From Micromonospora rhizosphaerae (lineage in GTDB: Bacteria; Actinomycetota; Actinomycetes; Mycobacteriales; Micromonosporaceae): a stretch of 64,000 bases of DNA. Shown in pieces: positions 6,173-14,749 of the stretch. The stretch lies in NCBI RefSeq assembly GCF_900091465.1, contig NZ_FMHV01000002.1:4898001-4962000 (forward strand), read 5' to 3'. The translations under genes were made by a program, and so were the position numbers. The notes below the pieces were generated by a model that was given only the letters and a program-made list of their open reading frames with translations, did not search any database and was not told where the DNA came from. Every line of letters begins with the position of its first letter. The first letter of the stretch is position 1.

Positions 6173-6760
6173 GTGGAGTTGAGGCGTCGGGTGGCGGAGC
6201 GGTTTCGCGAGGTCAACGGGGAGCACTTGATGACGGCGGCGGACAACGCGTACGTCAGCGAAGAGTTCGTGGTGCTCGAGGAGCTGTGCGCGGCGGCCGG
6301 TCGGGACCCGGACGACGTACGCCGGTTGATGCTGGACCGGCGGCTGCCGATGCCGGGTTATCTGCGCTCGGACGGCGCGGAGATGGTCCCGGCCGACCTG
6401 TTCGCGCTGGCCGAGCGGGCGGGCGGCCCGGAGCGGCTGGCGGCCTGGTTCATCGGGCACTGGGCGGACCCGGCGGAGGGGACGGCGGAATGGGACGCCT
6501 ACCTCAGCGGCCGGTACGTCTGCCTGCGGTCCGTCACCCCGGACAGCATCCGGCGCAAGGATGAGCTGACGGCGGCGATCCGGTCGGCGCCCGATGAGCC
6601 GGACGCCGGGTCGGCGGACTGGTCGGCCCGGCTGCACGCGCTGGTCGACGAGCTGGACGCGCTGGAGCCGGCCTTCACCGGGTACGACCGGCACCGGTTC
6701 GGCGGCCCGACCTCGCGCGACACCTGCATCGACGCGGTGCGTGCCCGATACCCGCGCTAA
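6173..6760 (+). CDS. DUF6058-like protein
   Basis: A 195-residue soluble protein. The open frame begins earlier, but the GTG at 6173 has GGAGGGG a few bases upstream and removes an unlikely Gly/Pro-rich start. The sequence YVSEEFVVLEELCAAAGRDPDDVRRLML followed by LPMPGYLRSDGAEMVPADLFAL resembles DUF6058 proteins, which are annotated as natural-product-associated but have no proven activity. The N-terminal part looks like a helix-turn-helix-like module. It probably shares a transcript with the HEAT-like gene upstream. Confidence 0.72.
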   Translation: MELRRRVAERFREVNGEHLMTAADNAYVSEEFVVLEELCAAAGRDPDDVRRLMLDRRLPMPGYLRSDGAEMVPADLFALAERAGGPERLAAWFIGHWADPAEGTAEWDAYLSGRYVCLRSVTPDSIRRKDELTAAIRSAPDEPDAGSADWSARLHALVDELDALEPAFTGYDRHRFGGPTSRDTCIDAVRARYPR

Positions 6761-6788
6761 GCCCGGCAATGCACCACCCGAACGCAGG

Positions 6789-8798
6789 TCAGCGCTGATC
6801 GGGGCGGGCGGTGACCCGCCGGGCGACGGCCAGCAGGTAGTCCTTGCGGTTGAGCGGGTTGTGGTCCCAGCGGGGTCGGCTCGGCGCGAGGCCACGGACC
6901 AGCCGGTAGTGGTCGAACTCGGATTCGAGCACGCCCTCGCCCCGGGTCAGCGCCGGCAACTGCTTCTCCAGTGCGTGCACCCGCACGGCCGGCACCTCCC
7001 CCTCCACCAGGTGGGACGTGCCGCGCATGGTGGAGGTCCGGGGTACGGCGTCGAGGCGGGCCAGCACCGGCAGGACCGTGCCGAACAGGTCGGCCGGCAG
7101 GTCGAGGCGGAAGCGGTGCATCGGCTCGTACACCCGGGTCCCGGCGCGGGTGAGGGCGTCCATCAGCACCAGCGGGGTGAGGTTGCGGAAGTCGCCGGCG
7201 GTGCTGGACATGCTCTTGTCGAAGACGCCGTGGGAGTGGCTCTGCCGGGCCCAGTAGCCGCCGTGGGTGAGGGTGACCAGGCAGTCGGTGACCTGCCAGC
7301 CGGACAGGCCCTGCCGCAGGGTCTCCCGGACCGTCTCCTCGATGGCCTTGAGGAAGGCCAGCGGCATCGAGCCGAGTTCGATGCCGAGCCGGAACTCGAC
7401 GCCGCTGCCGATCGGCGCCGGTTCGATCCGCAGGCCGACCGTGCCGAGGAAAGGGTTCGGCTCCTTGCCGATCCACTCGACTGCGGCGCCGACGCCGACC
7501 GGCCGTTCGACACAGACGGTGGTGGTCTCCCGGAAGGTCACCGCCACGCCGTGCTCGTCGGCCAGGGTGGCCTGGATGACCTCCTTCTGCACCTCGCCGT
7601 AGAGGGACACGGAGATCTCCTGCCGGAGGTCGTCCTGCCGGAGGTTGATCAGCGGGTCCTGCTCGGCGAGCTGGGTGAGGGCGGTGTGCAGCGCCGCCCG
7701 GTCGGCCGCCCGGCACGGCACGACGACCGTCTCCAGCGTCGGCGGGGAGAAGTGGTGGCGACCGGCCGGCCGATCGGGCGGCGTGCCGAGCGGGTCGCCG
7801 ATCCGGATGTCGCCCAGCCCCCAGAGCTTGGCGATCCGGCCGGCGCCGACCGACGGGCGGGGCACGGCGTCCCCATCCTCGAACACGCCGATCGCGGTGA
7901 CCTTGGCCTCCTCGTCCCGGCGGAACCGGACCCGGTCGCGGACCCGGATCCTGCCGGCGAAGATCCGGGCGTACGCGATCTTCTCGCCGGCCGGGCCGCG
8001 CTCGACCTTGAAAACCGTGCCGGAGAGCTCGGCGTCCTCGTCGCCCTCGGCCGCCGGCAGCAGCTCCGCGATGCCGGCGATCAGCGCGTCCACCCCGGCC
8101 CCGGTGATCGCCGAGCCGGCGAAGACCGGGTGTACGCGCGCCCGTCCGGTCTGCGCGGCGAGCGCCCGACGCAGCCGGCCGGAGGACACCGCGCTCTCGT
8201 CCTCGACGTACGCGGCGAGCAGCGCGTCGTCGTGCGCGGTGAGCAGGTCGACGAGCCGCTCGGTGAAGCCGGAGTCCTCGGGGCCGAAGGGGACGCAGCG
8301 AGCCGCCCAGGTGCCGGGGGCGTCGACCCGACCGGTGGCGACCACGGCCGGGGTCAGCTTCTCGGCGATCTGGCGCAGCACCCGCTCCGGGTCGGCGCCG
8401 CCCCGGTCCACCTTGTTGACGAAGACCAGGGTCGGGATGCGCAGCCGCTGCAGCGTCCGCATCAGGACCCGGGTCTGCGCCTGGACGCCCTCCACCGCCG
8501 AGACCACCAGCACCGCGCCGTCGAGCACGGCGAGTACCCGCTCGACCTCAGCGATGAAGTCGGGGTGGCCGGGGGTGTCGATCAGGTTGACCGTCACCCC
8601 GTCGACGACGAAGGAGACCACGGCGGAGCGGATGGTGATGCCGCGCTGCCGTTCCAGCGCCATGGTGTCGGTGCGGGTGCTGCCGTCGTCGACGCTGCCG
8701 AGCTGGTCGATGACGCCGGCGCTGTGCAGCAGCCGCTCCGTCAGGCTCGTCTTACCGGCGTCGACATGTGCCAGGATTCCCAGGTTCAACGTTTTCAC
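6789..8798 (-). CDS. TetM-type ribosomal protection GTPase
   Basis: A 669-residue member of the EF-G-derived ribosomal protection family (TetM/TetO/OtrA type), which removes tetracycline from the ribosome or rescues stalled ribosomes. GTPase motifs are intact: AHVDAGKTSL (P-loop), RGITI (switch I), DTPGHPDF, and NKVD near residue 130. Domains II-V follow, including the C-terminal EF-G-like region (HSHGVFDKSMSSTAGDFRNLTPLVLM). The start is GTG at 8798 with AAAGGA 11 bases upstream. A 36-codon ORF overlaps the start. Actual tetracycline resistance cannot be asserted from sequence. Confidence 0.92.
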   Translation of the reverse strand: MKTLNLGILAHVDAGKTSLTERLLHSAGVIDQLGSVDDGSTRTDTMALERQRGITIRSAVVSFVVDGVTVNLIDTPGHPDFIAEVERVLAVLDGAVLVVSAVEGVQAQTRVLMRTLQRLRIPTLVFVNKVDRGGADPERVLRQIAEKLTPAVVATGRVDAPGTWAARCVPFGPEDSGFTERLVDLLTAHDDALLAAYVEDESAVSSGRLRRALAAQTGRARVHPVFAGSAITGAGVDALIAGIAELLPAAEGDEDAELSGTVFKVERGPAGEKIAYARIFAGRIRVRDRVRFRRDEEAKVTAIGVFEDGDAVPRPSVGAGRIAKLWGLGDIRIGDPLGTPPDRPAGRHHFSPPTLETVVVPCRAADRAALHTALTQLAEQDPLINLRQDDLRQEISVSLYGEVQKEVIQATLADEHGVAVTFRETTTVCVERPVGVGAAVEWIGKEPNPFLGTVGLRIEPAPIGSGVEFRLGIELGSMPLAFLKAIEETVRETLRQGLSGWQVTDCLVTLTHGGYWARQSHSHGVFDKSMSSTAGDFRNLTPLVLMDALTRAGTRVYEPMHRFRLDLPADLFGTVLPVLARLDAVPRTSTMRGTSHLVEGEVPAVRVHALEKQLPALTRGEGVLESEFDHYRLVRGLAPSRPRWDHNPLNRKDYLLAVARRVTARPDQR

Positions 8799-8862
8799 GC
8801 AGCGTCATGTCCTTTGGATAGGTGGCGATTCCCTTCTGGATGGACATGAACGCTGCTCGCAT
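8752..8862 (-). CDS. 36-codon upstream ORF overlapping the ribosomal protection gene
   Basis: An ATG at 8862 preceded by GGAGG (9 bases), encoding MRAAFMSIQKGIATYP... and ending at 8752, 47 bases inside the GTPase gene in another frame. A second in-frame ATG, directly after AAAGGAC, lies a few bases upstream of the GTPase start. This layout fits leader-peptide or coupling control, known for several ribosome-targeting resistance genes. Expression as a peptide is inferred. Confidence 0.5.
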   Translation of the reverse strand: MRAAFMSIQKGIATYPKDMTLRENVEPGNPGTCRRR

Positions 8863-9010
8863 TGCCTGGCTCCTCCGCTCGGTCGGCTTCTGCCCGGATT
8901 GCAGCAGCCGGCCCGAGCTCCCGGCAACCGATTAACTCTTCCGACGTACGTGATCGGCGGCGTGCCCCCACCGACCGGCTGGCGTTGCGGGCGGCACGGA
9001 CCGAGGCCCT

Positions 9011-9039
9011 CATTCAGCGCCCCGTCCGAGATGGGTCAA
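9011..9039 (-). promoter_or_regulatory. Candidate promoter for the ribosomal protection gene leader
   Basis: On the minus strand TTGACC is followed after 17 bases by TGAATG. The -35 is good and the -10 weak. It would give a leader of about 200 nt ahead of the GTPase gene, containing the 36-codon ORF and segments (CGGTCGG early, CCGACCG next to the leader ribosome binding site) that could pair. Confidence 0.35.
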
Positions 9040-9085
9040 CGACCGTGACGCTAGCGGGGGCGGGGATCGATCCCTGCCGCGTCCG

Positions 9086-9478
9086 CTACGAAGCCTGCGC
9101 AACCGGCGCGGGACGGCACGCCTCCATGAAGGGGAAGCGCGCGGCGAGGTCGCCGAGCGTCGCGCCGCCCCGCCAGGCGGCGACCACCTGCGCGACCTGC
9201 GCCAGGTCGGTGGCGTCGCCGCGCGCCTGGACCTGCCCCGCCACCCTGACGTCGATCATGAAATACCGGGCCTGGGAGCCCAGGCCGACGCAGACCGTCC
9301 CCGGCTCGGACGTCAGCTCGGCGCAGGTGAACCGGCTCCGCCCCTGCTCGGGAGCGGTCACCCGGCCGACATCGAGCTGGTGCCGGGCGGCGGTCTCGGC
9401 GAGCGCGGACGCCAGCCCGCCCGCCTCGACCAGGTCCGGGTATAGGCGCACACCCAGCGCCGACGACACGTCGCTCAT
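9086..9478 (-). CDS. DUF6193-like protein
   Basis: A 130-residue soluble protein starting MSDVSSALGVRLYPDLVEAGGLASAL. The LYPDLVEAGGLA start and the later DLAQVAQVVAAWRGGATLGDLAARFPFME resemble the DUF6193 family, annotated as natural-product-associated without known activity. No catalytic residues are evident. It lies upstream of the ribosomal protection gene on the same strand, but about 220 bases and a candidate promoter separate them. Confidence 0.65.
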   Translation of the reverse strand: MSDVSSALGVRLYPDLVEAGGLASALAETAARHQLDVGRVTAPEQGRSRFTCAELTSEPGTVCVGLGSQARYFMIDVRVAGQVQARGDATDLAQVAQVVAAWRGGATLGDLAARFPFMEACRPAPVAQAS

Positions 9479-9720
9479 GACTGACTCCCACTTCCATGTG
9501 ACAGAACCAGCGGCGCGAAGGTTACGCGGAAGTTACCTGAACGCGCCTGGTCATCCTGTCCCCCCTGCCCGTCCGAGGCAATACCCGCACCTCGACCGGC
9601 ACTTCGACCGGCTGGCCGGCACCGGCGCCGCCGGGCGGCGAACCCTGGCCGAGGCGGTGCTCGCGGTGCCCGTGCTGGGGCAGGCCGCGTTCGGGGCGGC
9701 GGGGCGTAGCATCCACGCCC

Positions 9721-10527
9721 ATGGCGCGGATCCGCTGTGACTTCTTCTCCGAGGCGCTGGGCATGGGCACGTCGATGACCGTGCTCCTGCCGGAGCCGGC
9801 CTCGTCGCAGATCGGCACGGCCGGCAGCACCACGGTCGGTGACCCGCCGGTGCTGTACCTGCTGCACGGCCTATCCGACGACGACACGATCTGGACGAGG
9901 CACACCTCCATCGAGCGCTACGTCGCGCCGCTGAGGCTGGCGGTGGTGATGCCGCAGGCCGCGCGGAGCTTCTACACCGACGAGGAGCACGGCAACCGGT
10001 ACTGGACCTTCCTCAGCAGCGAACTGCCCGAGGTCTGCCGGTCGTTCTTCCGGCTCTCCGACCGGCGCGAGGACACCTTCGTCGCCGGGCTGTCGATGGG
10101 CGGCTACGGCGCGCTGAAGTGGGCGCTGCGGGACCCGGGCCGCTTCGCCGCCGCGGCCAGCCTCTCCGGGGCGTTGAACGTGGCCGAGCGGCGGGAGCAC
10201 CCGACCAGCCCGGTGGACCCGGCCGTCTGGCACACCGTCTTCGGCGACCGGCACGTGCCCGGCACGGACGACGACACCATCGCGCTGCTGGAGCGCGCCG
10301 GCGCCGACCTGCCGGCCCTCTACGTCGCCTGCGGCACCGAGGACTTCCTGTACGACGACAACACCCGCTTCGTCGAGTCCGCCCGGCGGCGCGGGATACC
10401 GCTCACCGTGGACTTCTCCCCCGGGGAGCACGACTGGGCGTACTGGGACGCGAAGATCCAGGATGCGCTGGCCTGGCTCCCGCTGCGTTCGGGCGGGGGC
10501 GACCGGCCGGGCGTCAGCGGAGGCTGA
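9721..10527 (+). CDS. Putative esterase (esterase D / PF00756-like)
   Basis: A 268-residue alpha/beta-hydrolase of the putative esterase family that includes S-formylglutathione hydrolase and acetyl-xylan esterases. YLLHGLSDDDTIW supplies the oxyanion region, GLSMGGYGAL the nucleophile elbow (Ser near residue 123), GTEDFLYDD the likely acid, and GEHDWAYWD the catalytic His. No signal peptide, so probably cytoplasmic. The substrate is unknown. The start is the ATG at 9721; no clear ribosome binding site is seen, so leaderless translation is possible. Confidence 0.85.
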   Translation: MARIRCDFFSEALGMGTSMTVLLPEPASSQIGTAGSTTVGDPPVLYLLHGLSDDDTIWTRHTSIERYVAPLRLAVVMPQAARSFYTDEEHGNRYWTFLSSELPEVCRSFFRLSDRREDTFVAGLSMGGYGALKWALRDPGRFAAAASLSGALNVAERREHPTSPVDPAVWHTVFGDRHVPGTDDDTIALLERAGADLPALYVACGTEDFLYDDNTRFVESARRRGIPLTVDFSPGEHDWAYWDAKIQDALAWLPLRSGGGDRPGVSGG

Positions 10528-10566
10528 GCGGCGGGGGCGGTGAGCCTCGCGCGCCCCTGCCGACCG

Positions 10567-11073
10567 TCAGACGCCGACGGAGCCGTCGATGGCCTCCCGC
10601 AGGAAGTCGGCGTGGCCGTTGTGCCGGGCGTACTCGTGCATCATGTGGAGCATCACCAGCCGCAGCGACACGTCCTCGCCCCACCGCGCCTGGTGGCCGG
10701 TCACGTCGAGGGACTCCGCCTCCCGCTCGATACGACGGGCGTGCTCGACCTCCCGCTGCCACGCCTCGAACGCCTCCGACCGGTCGGCCGTGCTGGCGTC
10801 GTACGCCTCCTGATAGTCGCCGGTCTCCGACCACACCAGCGGGATGTCCTCGCCGTTGATCACCCGGCGGAACCAGGTGCGCTCCACCTCAGCCATGTGC
10901 CGGACCAGGCCGAGCAGCGACAGCGTCGACGGCGGGGAGGACTGCCGGCATAGCTCGTCGTCGGTGAGGCCCTCGCACTTCATGGCGAGGGTGGCCCGGT
11001 GGAAGTCGAGGAAGGCGCGCAGCGTCTCGCGCTCCCCGGCCAGCAGGGGCGGGCCGATCCGATCGGTCTCCAC
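10567..11073 (-). CDS. DinB / DUF664 family protein
   Basis: A 168-residue four-helix-bundle protein of the DinB/DUF664 superfamily, common in actinobacteria and often linked to mycothiol-dependent chemistry. Conserved metal-site positions are visible: the His in LLGLVRHMAEVERTWF and the His pair in MLHMMHEYARHNGHADFLREAIDG near the C-terminus. It converges with the esterase, with 39 bases between the stops. Molecular function is not established. Confidence 0.85.
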   Translation of the reverse strand: METDRIGPPLLAGERETLRAFLDFHRATLAMKCEGLTDDELCRQSSPPSTLSLLGLVRHMAEVERTWFRRVINGEDIPLVWSETGDYQEAYDASTADRSEAFEAWQREVEHARRIEREAESLDVTGHQARWGEDVSLRLVMLHMMHEYARHNGHADFLREAIDGSVGV

Positions 11074-11336
11074 GGGGGGTCCTTCCTGGTACGACGGGAG
11101 CCGCGGCGGGTGCGAGGTTGCACCGGGTATCGCCGACCCAGCCGAGCTCGAACATTGGAACCCGGGCCCGACGGCCGTAGCAACCTGCCGTACCCATCGT
11201 GGGGTAGATCACGTGAACCTGTGGAACCGGTGGCGGCGATAACTCCATGGAGGCCGTCACGCCGCACCCGAGGGGCGCCGATGGACCGACCAGACCTGCT
11301 ATCGTGCTGCGGTTTTGTCACGGGGGAGGAAACGCG

Positions 11337-12626
11337 ATGTACGGTCCGACGGAAATGCCGACCGTGGAGTTCAGCCGGATACCACCGGCGCCGCCGGTCC
11401 GGCGCCGGCGCCTGCCGTGGTTGCTGTGCGGTCTGCTGGCGCTGCTGCTCCTCGGCGGCGCGCTGTACGCCGTCGCGCCGCTGCGGCACCCGCTGCCCGC
11501 CTCGACGGTCGAGCTGACCCTGCCCGCGTCGATGGCAATCCCCGGTACGGTGCCGCGGCTGCCTTGGCCGCGTTCGGGCCAGGCGATGATCTCGGTCGAG
11601 GGGCTCGGGACGGTCGGCACCTCCGGCGGGTCGAAGTCGCTGCCGATCGCGAGCGTGACGAAGGTGATGACCGCCTACGTCATCCTCACCGAGCACCCCC
11701 TCGCCGCCGGCGAGCAGGGTCCCGAGCTGACGGTCAGCGCCGAGCAGGCCGCCGCGTACCCGGCGGAGCAGGCGCGCGGCGAGTCGCTCGTCGAGGTGCG
11801 GGCCGGTGAGGTGATCACCGAACGGCAGGCGCTGCAGGCGGTGCTGCTGCCGTCGGCGAACAACATGGCGCGCATCCTCGCCGCCTGGGACTCCGGCAGC
11901 GTTTCCGCGTTCGTCGCGAAGATGAACGCCACCGCGGACCAACTCGGCATGTCCGGCACCCACTACACCGACCCGTCCGGCCTCGACCCCGACACCGTGA
12001 GTACCGCGCACGACCAGGTGATCCTGGCGAGCAAGGCGATGGCGTTGCCGGCATTCGCGGAGATCGTCAAGCAGAAGCAGGCGACCCTGCCGGTGGCCGG
12101 CACGGTGAAGAACTACAACGAGTTGGTCGGCCGCAACGGCGTGGTGGGAATCAAGACCGGCTCCACCGACGAGGCCGGCGGCTGCCTCGTCTTCGCGGCG
12201 GTGGTCAATGTCGGCGGTCGGAAGCTCACCATCGTCGGTGCCGTACTGGGCCAGCCCGGCGCCAACACCCCGGTCCAGCTGGACCGGGTGTTCGCGGTAA
12301 CCCGGTCGCTGCTGCGGTCGACGGCGGCCGCGCTCGCCGTCCACACGCTGGTCGAGGCCGGCGAGGAGGTTGCCACCGTACGCGGCCCGCTGGGCACCGG
12401 TACCACCATCAACGCCGCCGAGAAGGTCGAGGTGGTCGGCTGGCCGGGCCTGCAGGTGCGGCTCCACACCCAGATCCCGGCCGTGCCGTCGCGGATCGCG
12501 GCCGGGGCCGACCACGGCCGGCTCACCGTCAGCGCCGGCGGCGGCGAGCCGGTCGGCACGGCGCTGCGCACCGGTACCGGTATGGAACCGCCGAGCACCT
12601 GGGAACGCATCCGCCACCACCGCTGA
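11337..12626 (+). CDS. D-alanyl-D-alanine carboxypeptidase (S11-type, membrane anchored)
   Basis: A 429-residue penicillin-binding protein that removes the terminal D-Ala of peptidoglycan stems. The open frame is longer, but the ATG at 11337 has GGGGGAGG seven bases upstream. A cytoplasmic N-terminus is followed by one membrane segment (about residues 28-47). Active-site motifs are SVTK (Ser106), SAN (Ser173) and KTG (Lys273). The C-terminal beta domain lacks an obvious second membrane segment. One of three D,D-carboxypeptidase genes in the first 23 kb. Confidence 0.9.
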   Translation: MYGPTEMPTVEFSRIPPAPPVRRRRLPWLLCGLLALLLLGGALYAVAPLRHPLPASTVELTLPASMAIPGTVPRLPWPRSGQAMISVEGLGTVGTSGGSKSLPIASVTKVMTAYVILTEHPLAAGEQGPELTVSAEQAAAYPAEQARGESLVEVRAGEVITERQALQAVLLPSANNMARILAAWDSGSVSAFVAKMNATADQLGMSGTHYTDPSGLDPDTVSTAHDQVILASKAMALPAFAEIVKQKQATLPVAGTVKNYNELVGRNGVVGIKTGSTDEAGGCLVFAAVVNVGGRKLTIVGAVLGQPGANTPVQLDRVFAVTRSLLRSTAAALAVHTLVEAGEEVATVRGPLGTGTTINAAEKVEVVGWPGLQVRLHTQIPAVPSRIAAGADHGRLTVSAGGGEPVGTALRTGTGMEPPSTWERIRHHR

Positions 12627-12750
12627 CCACCGCTGCCGGCGCGGTTGTTCCATCAGTCCGTCCCACGTCTACCCGGCCCACGAGCCAGATTCAAACGATG
12701 GCTGTCGTATTAGTCTCAGCGGATCGATCCACCTTCGAAGGGATCATCCA

Positions 12751-13788
12751 ATGCACCCACACCTCAAACGTTCCGCGGTGGTCGCCTCGGCGGTCACCGC
12801 GGCGCTGGTCGCCGGCGGCACGACCGTCCAGGCGGCCGGCGACCCGTACGACCACAGCGCCACCGCCACGGTCTTCGCCCCGAACCCGGTGCAGCAGCTG
12901 GGCGACCAGACGCTGACCGACCAGAAGGACGCCGACTATCCGGCGCTGGCCGGGGCGTACCGGTCGGTGACGCTGACCAACCTCGACGGCTCCGGCACCC
13001 TCACCGGCAGGTACGTCGTGGTCAAGAGCAAGACCGGCACGCCGGCCCGGATGGTGGACGGCACCTTCCCGGCGTGGCATCGCGACGCCGACCAGTTCGA
13101 GCAGGTCATGGGCTACCACTGGGTGAACACCGCCCAGGCGTACCTGCAGTCGCTCGGCTTCGGCAGCACCCTACGGCCCGTGAACCAGCGGCAGATCGAG
13201 CTGCGGATCGACCAGTTCGGCGGGGACAACTCGTTCTTCCGTGAGGACAAGGCGAACATCACCCTGGGCAAGGGCGGCGTGGACGACGCCGAGGACGCCG
13301 AGGTGATCGTCCACGAGTACGGCCACTCGGTGCAGGACGCGCAGGTGGCCGGCTTCGGCACCAACCTGGAGTCCGGCTCGATCGGCGAGGCCTTCAGCGA
13401 CTACCTGGCCGTCGTGGTGACGAGCTGGGCCACCGGTACGCCGACGAAGACCCCGGAGGCCTGCGTGGCCGACTGGGACTCGGTCTCCTACACCCGCACC
13501 ACCCCGCACTGCCTGCGCCGGCTCGACGGCACCAAGCACTACCCCGAGGACGTACGGGGCGAGGTGCACGCCGACGGCGAGATCTGGTCGCGCGCACTGT
13601 GGGACATCCGCACCGCGCTCGGTGACCGCAGGGCCACCACGCTGATCGTGGAGGCGCAGTTCGACTTCGCCCCGGACACCTCGTTCCGGGCCGCGGCGGA
13701 GGCCACGGTCGCCGCCGCGCAGCGGCTCTACGGGACCTCCGCCGCCGCGGCGACCCGGGCCGCGTTCGAGGCCCGCGGCATCCTCTGA
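12751..13788 (+). CDS. Secreted zinc metalloprotease (M4/M36-like)
   Basis: A 345-residue exported protein. The ATG at 12751 has AAGGGA upstream and a classical signal peptide (residues 1-28, cleavage after VQA). The zinc site is HEYGHSVQD (HExxH) with a downstream third ligand in GEAFSDYLA, the arrangement of gluzincins such as thermolysin and fungalysin. The prepropeptide is short for the family. It probably acts outside the cell. It converges on the VanX-type gene with a strong hairpin between them. Confidence 0.85.
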   Translation: MHPHLKRSAVVASAVTAALVAGGTTVQAAGDPYDHSATATVFAPNPVQQLGDQTLTDQKDADYPALAGAYRSVTLTNLDGSGTLTGRYVVVKSKTGTPARMVDGTFPAWHRDADQFEQVMGYHWVNTAQAYLQSLGFGSTLRPVNQRQIELRIDQFGGDNSFFREDKANITLGKGGVDDAEDAEVIVHEYGHSVQDAQVAGFGTNLESGSIGEAFSDYLAVVVTSWATGTPTKTPEACVADWDSVSYTRTTPHCLRRLDGTKHYPEDVRGEVHADGEIWSRALWDIRTALGDRRATTLIVEAQFDFAPDTSFRAAAEATVAAAQRLYGTSAAAATRAAFEARGIL

Positions 13789-13804
13789 TCGCCCAGATCG
13801 GCGA

Positions 13805-13839
13805 CCGCCCCGGCCGGACCGACGTCCGGTCGGGGCGGG
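13805..13839. terminator. Bidirectional hairpin terminator
   Basis: Long GC-rich inverted repeat (arms of about 15 bases, one mismatch, small loop) between the converging metalloprotease and VanX-type genes. No T-run follows, as is common in actinobacteria. Confidence 0.65.
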
Positions 13840-13840
13840 G

Positions 13841-14749
13841 TCACCGCAGGGACGACCGGGCGACGGGGAAGTCGAAATATGTCGTCGGGTACGGCTCGTC
13901 GGTGAACTGGAAGTGCCACCATTCCCCGGGATAGTTCTCGAACCGCTGCGTTGCCATCAGCCGCTCGAGCAGCAGCCGGTTCTCCCGTGCGGCGCCGGTG
14001 ATGCGGGGGTCAGCGGTGTGTGCCAGCGGGTCGAAACAGTCAAACCCGGTGCCCATGTCGACGCTGTTGTCCGGGAACCGCTGACCCGGCGGCGCGGTGC
14101 AGGAGACCAAGCGCTGCCCCGGCGCGTACGCCGGCCGGGTGGGCGGCGGCACGGGGACCAGGGTGAGGTCCAGTGTGCTGCCCCGGCTGTGCGCTGTCGG
14201 CGCGCCGATGTAGCCCTCGTCGAAGAGCTTCGACTTGGCGACGTGCGGATAGAACTCCGCCTTCATCTGCTGCTCGCCGGGGAGCTTCGCCCAGGCGACG
14301 AAGTCGTCCACCGCACGCTGTGGCCGGTAGCAGTCGTACACCTTGAGGCTGCGGCCCTGAGCGAGCGCGGCGGCCTGCACCTGGTGCAGCGCCTCCGCCG
14401 CCCGCCGGGTGAGCAGGCAGAGCGGCTCCGGGTAGCCGACGATCGGCCGGCCGACGAAGTTGTGCGCGGTGGCGTACCGGATGTCGGTGTGGATGCTCGG
14501 ATCGACGTCGGAGAGCACGACGAAGTCCGCCGGGGCGCGGAGTCCGGCGGCCGTCGGGGACGGGCTCGACGGGGACGGGCTCGACGGGGACGGGGTCGGC
14601 GGGGACGGGGTCGGTGTGGGCGAGGGCCGTGCGCAGGCGGTGGCCAACAGCGCCAGGGCGAGGGCGATGACCCGGGCGGCAGACCGGCGCGGGACCCGGC
14701 CGGCCGCCGCCACGCCGCCCACCGGTAGATCAGTCCGCGTCACCCTCAC
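13841..14749 (-). CDS. D-Ala-D-Ala dipeptidase, VanX type (lipoprotein)
   Basis: A 302-residue M15 family peptidase that hydrolyses D-Ala-D-Ala. An N-terminal lipobox (LLATAC) and a Ser/Pro/Thr-rich spacer (residues about 42-68) place it outside the membrane, unlike cytoplasmic VanX of resistance clusters. Zinc-site motifs HSRGSTLDLTL and GEWWHFQ (catalytic Glu and His) are present. The GTG start overlaps the stop of the upstream D,D-carboxypeptidase (GTGA), so the two are translationally coupled. Together they could strip and degrade the D-Ala ends of peptidoglycan; a vancomycin-resistance role is not supported, as no vanH/vanA genes are present. Confidence 0.88.
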   Translation of the reverse strand: MRVTRTDLPVGGVAAAGRVPRRSAARVIALALALLATACARPSPTPTPSPPTPSPSSPSPSSPSPTAAGLRAPADFVVLSDVDPSIHTDIRYATAHNFVGRPIVGYPEPLCLLTRRAAEALHQVQAAALAQGRSLKVYDCYRPQRAVDDFVAWAKLPGEQQMKAEFYPHVAKSKLFDEGYIGAPTAHSRGSTLDLTLVPVPPPTRPAYAPGQRLVSCTAPPGQRFPDNSVDMGTGFDCFDPLAHTADPRITGAARENRLLLERLMATQRFENYPGEWWHFQFTDEPYPTTYFDFPVARSSLR

